Shown piece by piece: positions 17,201 through 24,956 of a stretch of 44,071 nucleotides of DNA. This stretch comes from JAFARZ01 sp035651595 (GTDB lineage Bacteria > Actinomycetota > Actinomycetes > Streptosporangiales > Streptosporangiaceae): positions 1 to 44,071 of the forward strand of contig DASRFJ010000178.1 in the NCBI GenBank assembly GCA_035651595.1, in the 5' to 3' direction. Positions within the stretch are counted from its first letter, which is position 1, and every line of letters starts with the position of its first letter. The position numbers and the translations under genes were made by a program. Below the pieces are notes generated by a model. That model saw nothing but the letters and a program-made list of their open reading frames with translations. It was not told the origin of the DNA and did not search any database.

Positions 17201-18731
17201 CATCCCGGAGGTGTTCACCGAGCCGGTGCCGGACCCGCTCGGCGACCTGGTTGCCAGGTACGCGCGCACCCATGGCCCGTTCACCGCCGCCGCGGTCGCC
17301 ACCCGCTACGGGCTCGGCGCCGCCGTGGTGACGATGGCGCTGCGCCGGCTCGCGCCCCGGGTCACCGAAGGCGACTTCGACCTCGGCAACGGCTGGTGTG
17401 ACGCAGAAGTCCTCCGGCTCCTCCGCCGCCGCGGCCTGGCCAGGCTCCGCAAGGAGGTCGAGCCGGTCCCGCCGGAGGTGCTCGGCCGGTTCCTCCCCGC
17501 GTGGCACGGGATATCGGGCAGCAAGGGCCGCCGCGCGGACGCCGGCGCGGTGCTCGAGGCGGTGGAGCGGCTGGCCGGCGCGCCCGTCCCCGCGTCCGCG
17601 CTGGAGACGCTCGTGCTTCCGTCCCGGGTGCCCGGCTACTCCCCCGCGCTGCTCGACGAGCTGACCGCGGCCGGCGAGGTGGTCTGGTGCGGTGCGGGCG
17701 CGCTGCCCGGCGGCGACGGCTGGCTGGCACTCGCCCCCGCCGACACCGCCCCGCTGCTGCTGCCCGAGCCGGCCGAGGTGTCGATGACGCCGCTGCACGA
17801 CGCCGTGCTGGACCAGCTCGAGCATGGCGGCGGCCTGTTCTTCCGCATGCTCAGCGACCGCGTCGGCAGCACGTCGGACACCGAACTGGCCGCCGCGATC
17901 TGGGACCTGGTCTGGGCCGGGCGGCTGACCAACGACACGCTCGCCCCGCTCCGCGTCACGCTGAGCAGCGGCGGCGGTGTCCGCCCGTCGCCGACGCCAG
18001 CGGCACCGCGCCCCAGGCCTGGCGGGCGCTACCGATTCGGGCGCGCCACGATGCCCATCCGGTCCGGCCCGCCGACGGTGAGCGGCCGCTGGTCGCTGCT
18101 GCCGCCGCCGGGCGGCGACCCGACCGTGCGCGCGCACACGCTCGCCGTGACGCTGCTCGACCGGCACGGCGTGCTGACCAGGGGCGCGGTCGCCGCCGAG
18201 CGGGTGCCGGGCGGCTTCGCCGGGGTGTACCCGGTGCTACGCGCGATGGAGGAGTCGGGTCAGTGCCGCCGCGGGTACTTCGTGGAAGGCCTGGGCGCCG
18301 CCCAGTTCGCGCTGCCCGGGGCCGTTGACCGGATGCGCGCGCTCGCCGCCAAAGACATTTCGGCCGAACGAGCGGTGGTGCTTCCGGCCGCAGACCCGGC
18401 TCAGCCGTATGGTTCGGCGCTGCCGTGGCCAGCCGGCCCCGGCGGGCACCGTCCCGGCCGGAAGGCCGGCGCCCTCGTCGTCCTGTATGACGGCGCACTC
18501 GGCCTGTACGTGGAGCGGGGCGGGAAAACGCTGCTGTCCTGGACCGACGACCCGGACGTGCTCGGCCCGTGCGCCGCGGCGCTGGCCGCCGCGGTGCGCG
18601 TGGGCGCGCTCGGCCGGCTCACCGTCGAGCGCGCGGACGGCGGCGGCGTGTATGACTCCCCGCTCGCGGTGGCGCTGGAAGCGGCCGGCTTCCGGCCGAC
18701 GCCGAGAGGCCTCCGGCTACGCGCGAGTTAG
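14277..18731 (+). CDS. lhr: Lhr-family ATP-dependent helicase (superfamily 2)
   Basis: This protein of about 1484 residues has the full length of bacterial Lhr (Large helicase related). From the ATG at 14277: motif Q region PTQAQ, Walker A APTGSGKT (44-51), DEVH box (168-171), SAT motif near 209, a RecA2 domain with VVATSSLELGIDMG, and motif VI QRVGRAGH (379-386). The Lhr-core winged helix and beta-barrel follow, then a long C-terminal extension of ~600 residues with repeated winged-helix-like segments. Characterised mycobacterial Lhr is a 3'-to-5' translocase that unwinds RNA:DNA hybrids and is linked to DNA repair. In-frame ATGs at 14256, 14274 and 14286 are alternative starts; 14277 has AGGG a few bases upstream. 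The gene stands alone and converges with the ABM-fold gene. Confidence 0.95.
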   Translation: MDAMAAGFSAATRAWFDGAFAEPTQAQAGAWAAIGNGDDALVVAPTGSGKTLAAFLWAIDRLAASPPPADAKQRCRVLYVSPLKALAVDIERNLRAPLTGIKHAAHRLGLPEPDIRVAVRTGDTSADERRKLTSKPADILITTPESLFLLLTSQARETLRSVETVIVDEVHAVAGNKRGAHLALSLERLDALTTSQGGERPQRVGLSATVRPVDAVAGYLGGGSRRVTIVQPPSAKRLELNVVVPVEDMTDLETAAGTADEQDPVARRSIWPHVEERVLDLIEAHKSTIVFANSRRLAERLCGKLNELASERNNEETEVARAHHGSVSRLERLEIEEALKAGRLPAVVATSSLELGIDMGAVDLVVQVESPPSVAGGLQRVGRAGHNVGDVSRGIIFPKYQGDLVQAAVVATRMKQGDIEELKVPRNPLDVLAQQVVAMAAMDEWRVDDLETMTRSAAPFASLTRPVLDAVLDMLAGRYPSEEFAGLRPRIVWDRITGTIKARPGAQRLAVTSGGTIPDRGLFGVFLPASEGSQPRRVGELDEEMVYESRVGEVFVLGASSWRIEDITPDRVIVTPAPGESGKLPFWHGDAPGRPAELGKAIGAEVRELAAGDTARLATAGLDELAAKNLLRYLSDQRKATGYVPDDRTLVVERFRDEIGDWRVVLHSPYGDRVHAPWALAITARLRERYQNMDVQALHTDDGIIIRVPDADEPPPAGIALIDPDEIGDLVTREVGASALFASRFRECASRALLLPRRQPGRRTPLWQQRQRSAQLLEVATQYPGFPIVLETVRECLQDVFDVPALTELLRGIAARQIRIVEVETATPSPFGKSLLFRYIGAFMYEGDAPLAERRAQALSLDPTLLAELLGSDGLRELVDPAVVAETERDLQRLSPDRLCRDLEGVADLLRSHGPLSEEEVAARSLAASPASTWLADLAKARRAIQVRVAGQPMWAAIEDAGRLRDALGVPLPPGIPEVFTEPVPDPLGDLVARYARTHGPFTAAAVATRYGLGAAVVTMALRRLAPRVTEGDFDLGNGWCDAEVLRLLRRRGLARLRKEVEPVPPEVLGRFLPAWHGISGSKGRRADAGAVLEAVERLAGAPVPASALETLVLPSRVPGYSPALLDELTAAGEVVWCGAGALPGGDGWLALAPADTAPLLLPEPAEVSMTPLHDAVLDQLEHGGGLFFRMLSDRVGSTSDTELAAAIWDLVWAGRLTNDTLAPLRVTLSSGGGVRPSPTPAAPRPRPGGRYRFGRATMPIRSGPPTVSGRWSLLPPPGGDPTVRAHTLAVTLLDRHGVLTRGAVAAERVPGGFAGVYPVLRAMEESGQCRRGYFVEGLGAAQFALPGAVDRMRALAAKDISAERAVVLPAADPAQPYGSALPWPAGPGGHRPGRKAGALVVLYDGALGLYVERGGKTLLSWTDDPDVLGPCAAALAAAVRVGALGRLTVERADGGGVYDSPLAVALEAAGFRPTPRGLRLRAS

Positions 18732-18736
18732 CCTGC

Positions 18737-19033
18737 TCAGGTGCGGACGACCTGATACAGCGCGGGATGCGGCCGGTAGCCTGCCATGCCGACGGTCGCC
18801 TCGCGCAGCCCGGGGCTCCGCATCGCCGCGCTGTGCTCCGCGGCGCTGCGCCAGTGCGCGACGTTCACGAACTGGAACTCGGCGTCCGGCGCGAGGGACT
18901 GGTGCAGCGCGGTGTCGATGTAGCCCGGCTGCGTTCGCAGGTAGTCGCGGGTCCGCTCCCACGCGGCGATGAACGCCTCGGCCTCCCCCGCCGGGACCTC
19001 GAACGCGCTGATCAGCACCACCGGCTCGCTCAT
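18737..19033 (-). CDS. ABM-fold (antibiotic biosynthesis monooxygenase-like) small protein
   Basis: This 98-aa ferredoxin-like dimeric alpha/beta-barrel protein has ISAFEVPAGEAEAFIAAWE at the N-terminus, LRTQPGYIDTALHQS, and FVNVAHWRSAAEH. These are hallmarks of the ABM domain shared by quinone-forming monooxygenases and haem-degrading or stress proteins. Its stop lies 5 bp from the lhr stop (convergent). It follows the MarR-PDZ gene by 33 bp in the same direction, so it may be co-transcribed with that regulator and belong to a small redox-response unit together with the divergent reductase. The substrate is unknown. Confidence 0.85.
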   Translation of the reverse strand: MSEPVVLISAFEVPAGEAEAFIAAWERTRDYLRTQPGYIDTALHQSLAPDAEFQFVNVAHWRSAAEHSAAMRSPGLREATVGMAGYRPHPALYQVVRT

Positions 19034-19066
19034 GCTTCCTCCGTTGCGTTGCGGACACCATCGACT

Positions 19067-19879
19067 CTATTGGCGGGCCGGAATGCGCACGGTGACCTCG
19101 TGGGGGTCGTTGCCGCGCAGCGCGGATATCCGGAGCTCACCGCCGGGGCCTGCCTTGTCGATGGCCTGGGCGAGCGCGTCCTCGCTGCGTGTCTCGGTAC
19201 CGTTGGCGGCGACGATGAGGTCACCGCGGGCGAGCCCTGCTGTCGCGGCAGGCGTTCCCTCGATCGTGTCGGTGATGAGCAGGCCGGGGGTGTCCGACAG
19301 CCCGACCGCGGTGCGGCGGTACCTGGCGACGTGCGCCGGCTCGAGGCGCATGCCGAGCGGCAGCCCCACCTGGACGGTGCCGGATTCGAAGGACAGCAGC
19401 AGCTTGCGGAGCAACTGGGTCAGCATGACCCGCTCCGCGGCGGACAGGCTCGACAGCAGCCGGTCCTCGTTGGCCAGGTGCAGCGGCGCGACCTCGTCGA
19501 ACAGCCGAAGTCCGTCGGCGGTGAGCCGGACAAGCTGACCGCGTTTGTCGTCCGGGTCGGGGGCGAGCGTGATGATGCCCCGTCCGGTGAGCCGGTGCAC
19601 GCGCAGGCTGATCGTGCCGGACGTCAGCGCCAGCTGGGTCATCAGCCGGGCCTGCGGCAGCTGGTACGGCGCTCCGGCGCGGCGCAGCGTGACGATCACC
19701 CGGAAGTCCGCCGACGTCAGGTCGAACCGCCGGAACACCTCCAGCAGCGCGGCGTCGAGATGTGCCCGCACGCGCGACAAGCGGTTGACGATGCCGACCG
19801 GCGCGAAGTCCAGGTCGGGCCGCTCGCGCGCCCAGTCGGCCAGCAGCCGGTCGATCGAGTCCGGGACTGTCGCGGTCAT
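19067..19879 (-). CDS. MarR-family regulator fused to a C-terminal PDZ domain
   Basis: This 270-aa protein combines two domains not usually found together. Residues ~30-165 form a MarR winged-helix domain: TSADFRVIVTLRRAG, LMTQLALTSGTISLRVHRL as the recognition region, and the wing DPDDKRGQLVRLT (108-120). After a linker, residues ~186-268 form a PDZ domain: LLITDTIEGTPAATAGLARG, DLIVAANGTETRS and a final beta-strand VTVRIPA, as in HtrA-type PDZs. The domain could bind a peptide C-terminus or serve in dimerisation or regulated proteolysis. A perfect palindrome at 19904-19919 sits 25 bp upstream of its ATG, between it and the divergent reductase, suggesting control of both. No frameshift joins the domains; the frame is continuous. 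Confidence 0.88.
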   Translation of the reverse strand: MTATVPDSIDRLLADWARERPDLDFAPVGIVNRLSRVRAHLDAALLEVFRRFDLTSADFRVIVTLRRAGAPYQLPQARLMTQLALTSGTISLRVHRLTGRGIITLAPDPDDKRGQLVRLTADGLRLFDEVAPLHLANEDRLLSSLSAAERVMLTQLLRKLLLSFESGTVQVGLPLGMRLEPAHVARYRRTAVGLSDTPGLLITDTIEGTPAATAGLARGDLIVAANGTETRSEDALAQAIDKAGPGGELRISALRGNDPHEVTVRIPARQ

Positions 19880-19903
19880 GCGAGTAGTGTAGTTTGCGAT
19901 AAA

Positions 19904-19919
19904 TGCTTGAATTCAAGCA
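19904..19919. promoter_or_regulatory. Perfect 16-bp palindrome, candidate MarR-PDZ operator
   Basis: TGCTTGAATTCAAGCA is a perfect palindrome in the 52-bp gap between the divergent MarR-PDZ and reductase genes. It ends 12 bp before the reductase ATG and overlaps the region where both promoters must lie. Its length and symmetry match MarR-family operators, and it is markedly AT-richer than the surroundings. Confidence 0.65.
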
Positions 19920-19931
19920 ATGGAGGTCAGC

Positions 19932-20594
19932 ATGAAGATCGGGATCATCGGCGCGGGCCGCATCGGCGGCGGGATCGCCAGGCAACTGGCGGGAGCCGGG
20001 CACGAAGTACTGCTGTCGTTCAGCCGAGACCAGGCCTCGCTGGGTCAGCTAGCCGGCGAGATCGGGACCGGCGCCAGCGCGGGCAGCCCCGCCGATGCCG
20101 TGGGGTTCGGCGAGGTCGTGGTGATCTCGGTGCCGTGGAGCACGCTGCCGCTGGCGCTGGAGCAGGCCGGGTCGCTGGCCGGCCGCATCGTGATCGACAC
20201 CACGAATCAGTTCGGTGCTCCGCCGCTGCCGGCCGAGGGCCAGACCGCGGCGGTCTTCAACGCGGCCCGCATGCCTGGCGCCCGCTATACGAAGTCGTTC
20301 AACACGCTGACCTCGGCGTTCCAGGCTTCGGCGGCGGGCCGGAGCGGCGACGCGCGAGTGGTGCAGTGGCTGTGCGGTGACGATGCCGCCGCCAAACAGG
20401 TCGTCGCCGGGCTGATCGAGGACGCAGGCTTCGCGCCGGTCGACCTCGGCGGCACCGCCGGCTGCGCGGTGATGGAGGCGCCTCGCCGGGCGGGCGCCGT
20501 GTACGGCGAGGAATACCGGCTGGCCGACGCCGCGGCCGTCCAGGACGCGGTCCGCGCGGGCCGCCCGATCCCGCCAGCGCCCGTGTACTCCTGA
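19932..20594 (+). CDS. NADPH-dependent F420 reductase-like / NAD(P)-binding oxidoreductase
   Basis: This 220-aa Rossmann-fold protein starts IGIIGAGRIGGGIARQLAGA (residues 3-22), the dinucleotide-binding motif of the F420:NADP oxidoreductase family. VVVISVPWSTLP and IVIDTTNQFG are typical of that family, as is the KSFNTL motif near residue 120. The start at 19932 has GGAGGT six bases upstream; a nearer ATG at 19920 is part of that Shine-Dalgarno region. It may transfer hydride between NADPH and F420 or reduce another cofactor. It is divergent from the MarR-PDZ gene and likely under its control, which would make it a redox or xenobiotic response gene (inference). Confidence 0.82.
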   Translation: MKIGIIGAGRIGGGIARQLAGAGHEVLLSFSRDQASLGQLAGEIGTGASAGSPADAVGFGEVVVISVPWSTLPLALEQAGSLAGRIVIDTTNQFGAPPLPAEGQTAAVFNAARMPGARYTKSFNTLTSAFQASAAGRSGDARVVQWLCGDDAAAKQVVAGLIEDAGFAPVDLGGTAGCAVMEAPRRAGAVYGEEYRLADAAAVQDAVRAGRPIPPAPVYS

Positions 20595-20694
20595 CCGCCG
20601 CCTCGCGATTAACGCTTGACGCCGCTAAGCGGTGCTGTTACAAAGTTTCGTATTCCGTGCACTTGTCGCAAGCTAGTGACGATGGGATGCGACC

Positions 20695-23466
20695 GTGACT
20701 CCACACCTCCTGCGGCGGATGGCCTTCGCGGTCCTCCCCGTCGCGCTGTTCACCATGGCTGTCCCGACGGCCGCCCGAGCCGCGACCGGCCCCGGTGACG
20801 ACACCGCCGCCCTCGCGGCCACGTACGTCGCCGCGCGGCACCTGCCGCCCGGCACGCTCGCCACGATCCGGGCCGGCTCGCTGCACACCGGCACGGCCAA
20901 CGGCGCGACCTGGGCGATCGCCGACTTCACCCCGGCGCCGTCCGACAGCGTGGCGGCGCAGACGGCATTCCAGGACGGCGCGAGCGCGGCGGTGTTCCGC
21001 CAGGATGCCGGCCAGGCGTGGCAGCTGGTGCAGGCCGGCCCGTACGGCTGCGGCTTCGGCCTGCCTGCCTCGCTCGTCGCCTCGTTCGGCCTGGCCGAGC
21101 CGGCGATCTGCCACACCAGCCGGGCGGCCGACATCAGCGCGGCCAAGCAGGCGCCGCGCGGCACGGACACGGTCGGCCAGCGGATCGCGGACATCGCGCT
21201 CGGCCAGATCGGCTTCGGCGTCACCCCGGGCATGCCGGACTTCGGGACCGTCGACTGCGACCCGTACAGCACGCTGGTTGGTGCCCAGTCACCCAACGCC
21301 GATGGCTGCGGCCTCAATTCGAATTTCGGCATCGAGAATCAGAACGAGGCTTGGTGCTCGGACTTCGCAAAGTGGGTCTGGCAGCAAGCCGGCGTGACCG
21401 TGGACATGAACACGCTGAACGCCGGGTCTGTCTCGTTCTATGACTGGGCCGTGGATCAGAAACAGGACGTGACCCCGGACACCGGCACGCCCGCGGTCGG
21501 CGACGCGGTGGTGTTCTTCCCGCCGGGCACGATCACCCCCACCACCTACGCCGACCATGTCGGCATCGTCACCGGGATCGACTCCGACGGCACGATCAAC
21601 ATGGCAAACGGGGACTTCGCCGGCGACGCGGACATCGACGTCCAGTACGACACGGAGATCAGCCTGACCTCGTGGGCGTCAGCCATCTGGCACCACGGGG
21701 AGCAGTGGGTGCTGGTCGCGCCGCCCGCGACGGCGCAGCAGCCCGCGCCGGCGGTCACGCTCGCGGGCGCGCCGCTGGCGGTGGCGGGCACCTCGGTCTC
21801 GTTCCGCGCCTTCGCCTTTGGCGCGACCCAGTACCTGTGGACGTTCGGCGACGGCCGGGCGGACAACGTGTCCGGTGCCACGGTCAGCCACGTGTACGCG
21901 GAGAACGGCACCTACCCGGTGACGGTCAGCGTGACCTCCAGCCTGGGCACGGTGACCACCAAGACGATGAACGTCACGGTCACCGGCGCGTCCTCGGCCG
22001 TTGCCGGGGTGCCGGTCAACCAGGTGTGGTACTCCCCCACGCCGGTTGACCAGTACCTGTTCTTGCGCTCGCCATCGGGTGGCCTTGCGGCGGAGACCTG
22101 GGACGGTGCGAGCTGGCTGCAGCACACCGTGCCCGGCGCACCGGACGGTCAGGGCAGTATCACAGCGCTAAGTTTCCCGGATCCCGCGGTGAGCGACGCG
22201 ATGACGCCGCACGCCTATTACAGTTCCGGCGGGACGCTCACCCAGTCATACCTCGGCGCGTCCGGCTGGACTGCCCAGTCGCTGGCGGGGCAGCCCGCGA
22301 GCGGGAGCGCGATCGTGGCCGATTCGGCCGCCAGTGGTCCCGAGGTGTTCTACTTCGGCGCCGACGGCCGGCTTGCCGAGTCTTCCGAGCTGGGTGGCAA
22401 CTGGGTGACGTCCGCGGTGGCCGGTCCGGCCTCGTCCAGCCTGGGCTCGCTCGCGCTGGCGGACACGGTCCGCGGTCCGGAGCTGTTCTACCAGAGCGGT
22501 GCTTCGCTCACCATGGCGTCGCCGGGCGTAGCGGGCGGCGGCTGGCGCACCACACCGGTTCCGACGCCGCGGGGCATCGCGCCGGACAGCCCGCTCGCCG
22601 CGGTCAGCGACGGACCCTCGCAGGTCGCCGTCTTCTTCACCGACGGCAAGGGCCAGCTGGCCGAAGCGGTTTCTGCTGGCGTGGGCTGGGTCGTGCTCCC
22701 GGTGGCCGGCGCCCCGGCGTCGCCCACGGCACTCGCCGCTGTCCGCTACTTGACCGGCCCGCAGAGCACGGCCGGGGCGCTCACCGGCACCGGCACCGAG
22801 GTGTTCGCTCTCGCCGCCTCGGGTCAGCCGTCGGTGTCGTTCTCCACGGGTGGTAGCTGGCAGACCACCGCGCTGCCGGGCACCGGCTCGGGCATCCTGG
22901 CCGCCGACGCGTACCAGAACGCGGGTTCGCCCAGCCAGGTGTTCCTGTCCGGGCCGCTATCGGTCGATGAGGCCGCCACGCCGGGCGGTTCGTGGAGTCC
23001 GGTGGCGCTGCCCGCCTCCCCGGCCACGCTGGCGGACAGCGTCGTGCTGTACGCGGCGACCTCCGCCGATGAGACAACCGCGCTCGCGGCGGCCGCCGCG
23101 GCAGGCTTGCCTGCCCGCCAGGTCACCACGTCGTTCGCAACCGCCTGGGCGGACACGCTCTCCGGGAACTACCTGGTGATCTCCGTCGGCCTCGCCGCCA
23201 CGGACGCGCTGTACTACGACGTCTGCGGCTGGACCAACCCGTCGGGTGAGATCGCCGGCTCGACGCCGTTCTACATCGTGGGCGGCCCGCTGAACTCACT
23301 GCCCGGCGTGGACGCGTACGAAGAGGCGGCCGCGGCGACCGCGTCGCAAAGTCCTGCGCTCGCCACCGACCTGGCGTACTACGCCACCCACGGCGCGCTG
23401 CCGCCAGGCGTGACCACCCTCCCGTCCGAAGCGCGACCCGTCTACGCCTGCTCCGGCACCCCCTAG
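20695..23466 (+). CDS. Secreted CHAP-PKD protein with beta-propeller-like C-terminal repeats
   Basis: This large secreted protein has 923 residues from a GTG start. A signal peptide covers residues ~1-30, ending AARA. A region of ~160 residues without known family follows. A CHAP-type cysteine amidase/peptidase domain is next, with Cys221 in NEAWCSDFAKWVW, His288 in YADHVGIVTGI and an Asn near 305. A PKD domain occupies ~352-430, with WTFGDG and VSHVYAENGTYPVTVSV. The rest (~430-800) contains repeated ~50-residue units of the type VFYFGADGRLAESSELGGNW, as in sialidase/lectin-like propellers. The last ~120 residues are distinct. CHAP domains cleave peptidoglycan cross-links or glutathionylspermidine-type amides, so a cell-wall hydrolase is likely. 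The stop overlaps the convergent glycosidase stop. Confidence 0.8.
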   Translation: MTPHLLRRMAFAVLPVALFTMAVPTAARAATGPGDDTAALAATYVAARHLPPGTLATIRAGSLHTGTANGATWAIADFTPAPSDSVAAQTAFQDGASAAVFRQDAGQAWQLVQAGPYGCGFGLPASLVASFGLAEPAICHTSRAADISAAKQAPRGTDTVGQRIADIALGQIGFGVTPGMPDFGTVDCDPYSTLVGAQSPNADGCGLNSNFGIENQNEAWCSDFAKWVWQQAGVTVDMNTLNAGSVSFYDWAVDQKQDVTPDTGTPAVGDAVVFFPPGTITPTTYADHVGIVTGIDSDGTINMANGDFAGDADIDVQYDTEISLTSWASAIWHHGEQWVLVAPPATAQQPAPAVTLAGAPLAVAGTSVSFRAFAFGATQYLWTFGDGRADNVSGATVSHVYAENGTYPVTVSVTSSLGTVTTKTMNVTVTGASSAVAGVPVNQVWYSPTPVDQYLFLRSPSGGLAAETWDGASWLQHTVPGAPDGQGSITALSFPDPAVSDAMTPHAYYSSGGTLTQSYLGASGWTAQSLAGQPASGSAIVADSAASGPEVFYFGADGRLAESSELGGNWVTSAVAGPASSSLGSLALADTVRGPELFYQSGASLTMASPGVAGGGWRTTPVPTPRGIAPDSPLAAVSDGPSQVAVFFTDGKGQLAEAVSAGVGWVVLPVAGAPASPTALAAVRYLTGPQSTAGALTGTGTEVFALAASGQPSVSFSTGGSWQTTALPGTGSGILAADAYQNAGSPSQVFLSGPLSVDEAATPGGSWSPVALPASPATLADSVVLYAATSADETTALAAAAAAGLPARQVTTSFATAWADTLSGNYLVISVGLAATDALYYDVCGWTNPSGEIAGSTPFYIVGGPLNSLPGVDAYEEAAAATASQSPALATDLAYYATHGALPPGVTTLPSEARPVYACSGTP

Positions 23467-24848
23467 GGCACCACCGGGAGTTGGTGCCGCTGGGCGAGGA
23501 GGGTGAGCAGCACGACAGCGTCGGTCCAAGCAAGGGGCGCGACCGAGATCGGTTTTCCGTTCGGTGAAATCTGCTCGGGGAACTCGCCGAGCGTGGTGCG
23601 GTGCGCGGCGAGCCAGGCGAGCACCTGATCCGCGGCCGCTTCCTGGCCGGTGCCGGCGTCGAACAGCGCGAACATGGCGGTCTCGGGCGTGAAGGCCACG
23701 CCCCGGGCGCCCGGCCAGGCCGCGCCCGGACGCACGCCCCCGTTCGGCTCGGTGAGCGTCTGCCGGGCCTTCGCGGCGGCGGCGAGCACGGCGGCGCTGG
23801 GCTGGCCGAACGGCGGGCCGAGGAAGGTCACCGCGGCGTCCGCGCCGGACCGGGCGGTTGGCGTCCGCAGGTAGCCGGTGGCGCCGAACATCTTGGCGAT
23901 CGCCGCGGACAGGCGGTCGGCGACGGTCCCCCAGCGCGTCTGGTCGGTGGTGTCGCCGCGCATCTGGGCGAGGCCGGCCGCGGCGCGCAGGCCGGCCAGC
24001 AGCGGTGCCGCGGTGCCGAGCGTCTGCTCGATCGGCTTGTCTTCCCAGTAGTCCATCGCTGCGCTGGGCAGTCCGTCGCTGGTGATCGACGCCATCGCGG
24101 CCCGGGCCGCCGCGGTGACCATCGGCCACAGCTGGATCAGTTCGGCGCGCGGCGGGGCAGGCCGTGCCGAAGCCCATGCCCACACCGCCCACGGCACCCA
24201 GCCGACCGCGTCCAGTTCGGCGGGCCGTCCGTCGGTCACCGGTCCTGATCCGTCCGGATGGTAGCGGGCCGCCCAGGTCCCATCCGGGTTCTGCATCCGC
24301 TGGAGGAACCGCAGGGCGCTGAACGCCTGCGCGGAGTGCCCGGTCGCGGCGAGTGCGGCGATGACGAAGCTCGAGTCCCGCGGCCAGGTGTACGCCCAGC
24401 CCGGGTAGAACCCGGCCACCACGGCCCCGTCCGCCTGGACCGACAGCCGCAGGTCCAGCAGGGCCCGTGCGGCGAGGTCGCGCTGCGCGGCGGTGCCAGG
24501 CACGGTCCCGTCGTTCAGCCATCTGGTGCTCGCGGCGACGGCCGCGGGTGTGCACGAGTTGCCGCGGTCGCCGCTGAGCACACTGCTGTCCGGCAGGAAC
24601 TGCTCGCTTGTCGCGGCCGCCAGCGGGTACGCCTGGCCCGGAGCGCACGGATGCTCGCCGATACCGGACATGTAGAGCACCGGAACCGCCGGCGTCCCGC
24701 TGCTGGTGGCGACGACGCCCGCGGCGATGCCGAACACGACCACGACGACCACCACGGCGCCCACCAGCATCCGTCCGCGCGCCGAACGAAGGAGCTCGCC
24801 CCACCATGTGACCGGCTCCTCCGCCGGCTGCTCGCTAGCCACACCCAT
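23463..24848 (-). CDS. Membrane-anchored GH15-like (six-hairpin) glycoside hydrolase
   Basis: This protein has 461 residues from the ATG at 24848; the frame is open further to 24926, but the extra residues lack support. A short cytoplasmic N-terminus with WWGELLRSARGR precedes one transmembrane helix (about 29-49), so the catalytic part lies outside the membrane. It shows the (alpha/alpha)6 features of GH15 glucoamylase-like enzymes: GWAYTWPRDSSFVIAALAATG, LRFLQRMQNPDGTW, and ELDAVGWVPWAVW with an acidic residue at the usual general-acid region. It probably cleaves terminal alpha-glucosyl or similar residues at the cell surface. It converges with the CHAP protein, and the two TAG stops share bases (23463-23466). 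Confidence 0.8.
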   Translation of the reverse strand: MGVASEQPAEEPVTWWGELLRSARGRMLVGAVVVVVVVFGIAAGVVATSSGTPAVPVLYMSGIGEHPCAPGQAYPLAAATSEQFLPDSSVLSGDRGNSCTPAAVAASTRWLNDGTVPGTAAQRDLAARALLDLRLSVQADGAVVAGFYPGWAYTWPRDSSFVIAALAATGHSAQAFSALRFLQRMQNPDGTWAARYHPDGSGPVTDGRPAELDAVGWVPWAVWAWASARPAPPRAELIQLWPMVTAAARAAMASITSDGLPSAAMDYWEDKPIEQTLGTAAPLLAGLRAAAGLAQMRGDTTDQTRWGTVADRLSAAIAKMFGATGYLRTPTARSGADAAVTFLGPPFGQPSAAVLAAAAKARQTLTEPNGGVRPGAAWPGARGVAFTPETAMFALFDAGTGQEAAADQVLAWLAAHRTTLGEFPEQISPNGKPISVAPLAWTDAVVLLTLLAQRHQLPVVP

Positions 24849-24956
24849 TTTTACCGCCCGCCAGCCCTCGCGCCCACTAGCCCGCACTAGCCACTCGCCC
24901 GGCATCCCCGCCGGCCGCGCTAACACTACAGGTGTCTTCTTACCCGTTCGGAGGGC

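Noticed and set aside
15624..18167. 847-residue open frame on the minus strand across lhr
   Set aside because: It is the antisense of strongly conserved helicase sequence, is Arg/Gly/Ala/Gln-rich without domains, and arises from the high GC content. The same applies to the long minus frame at 14259-15434.
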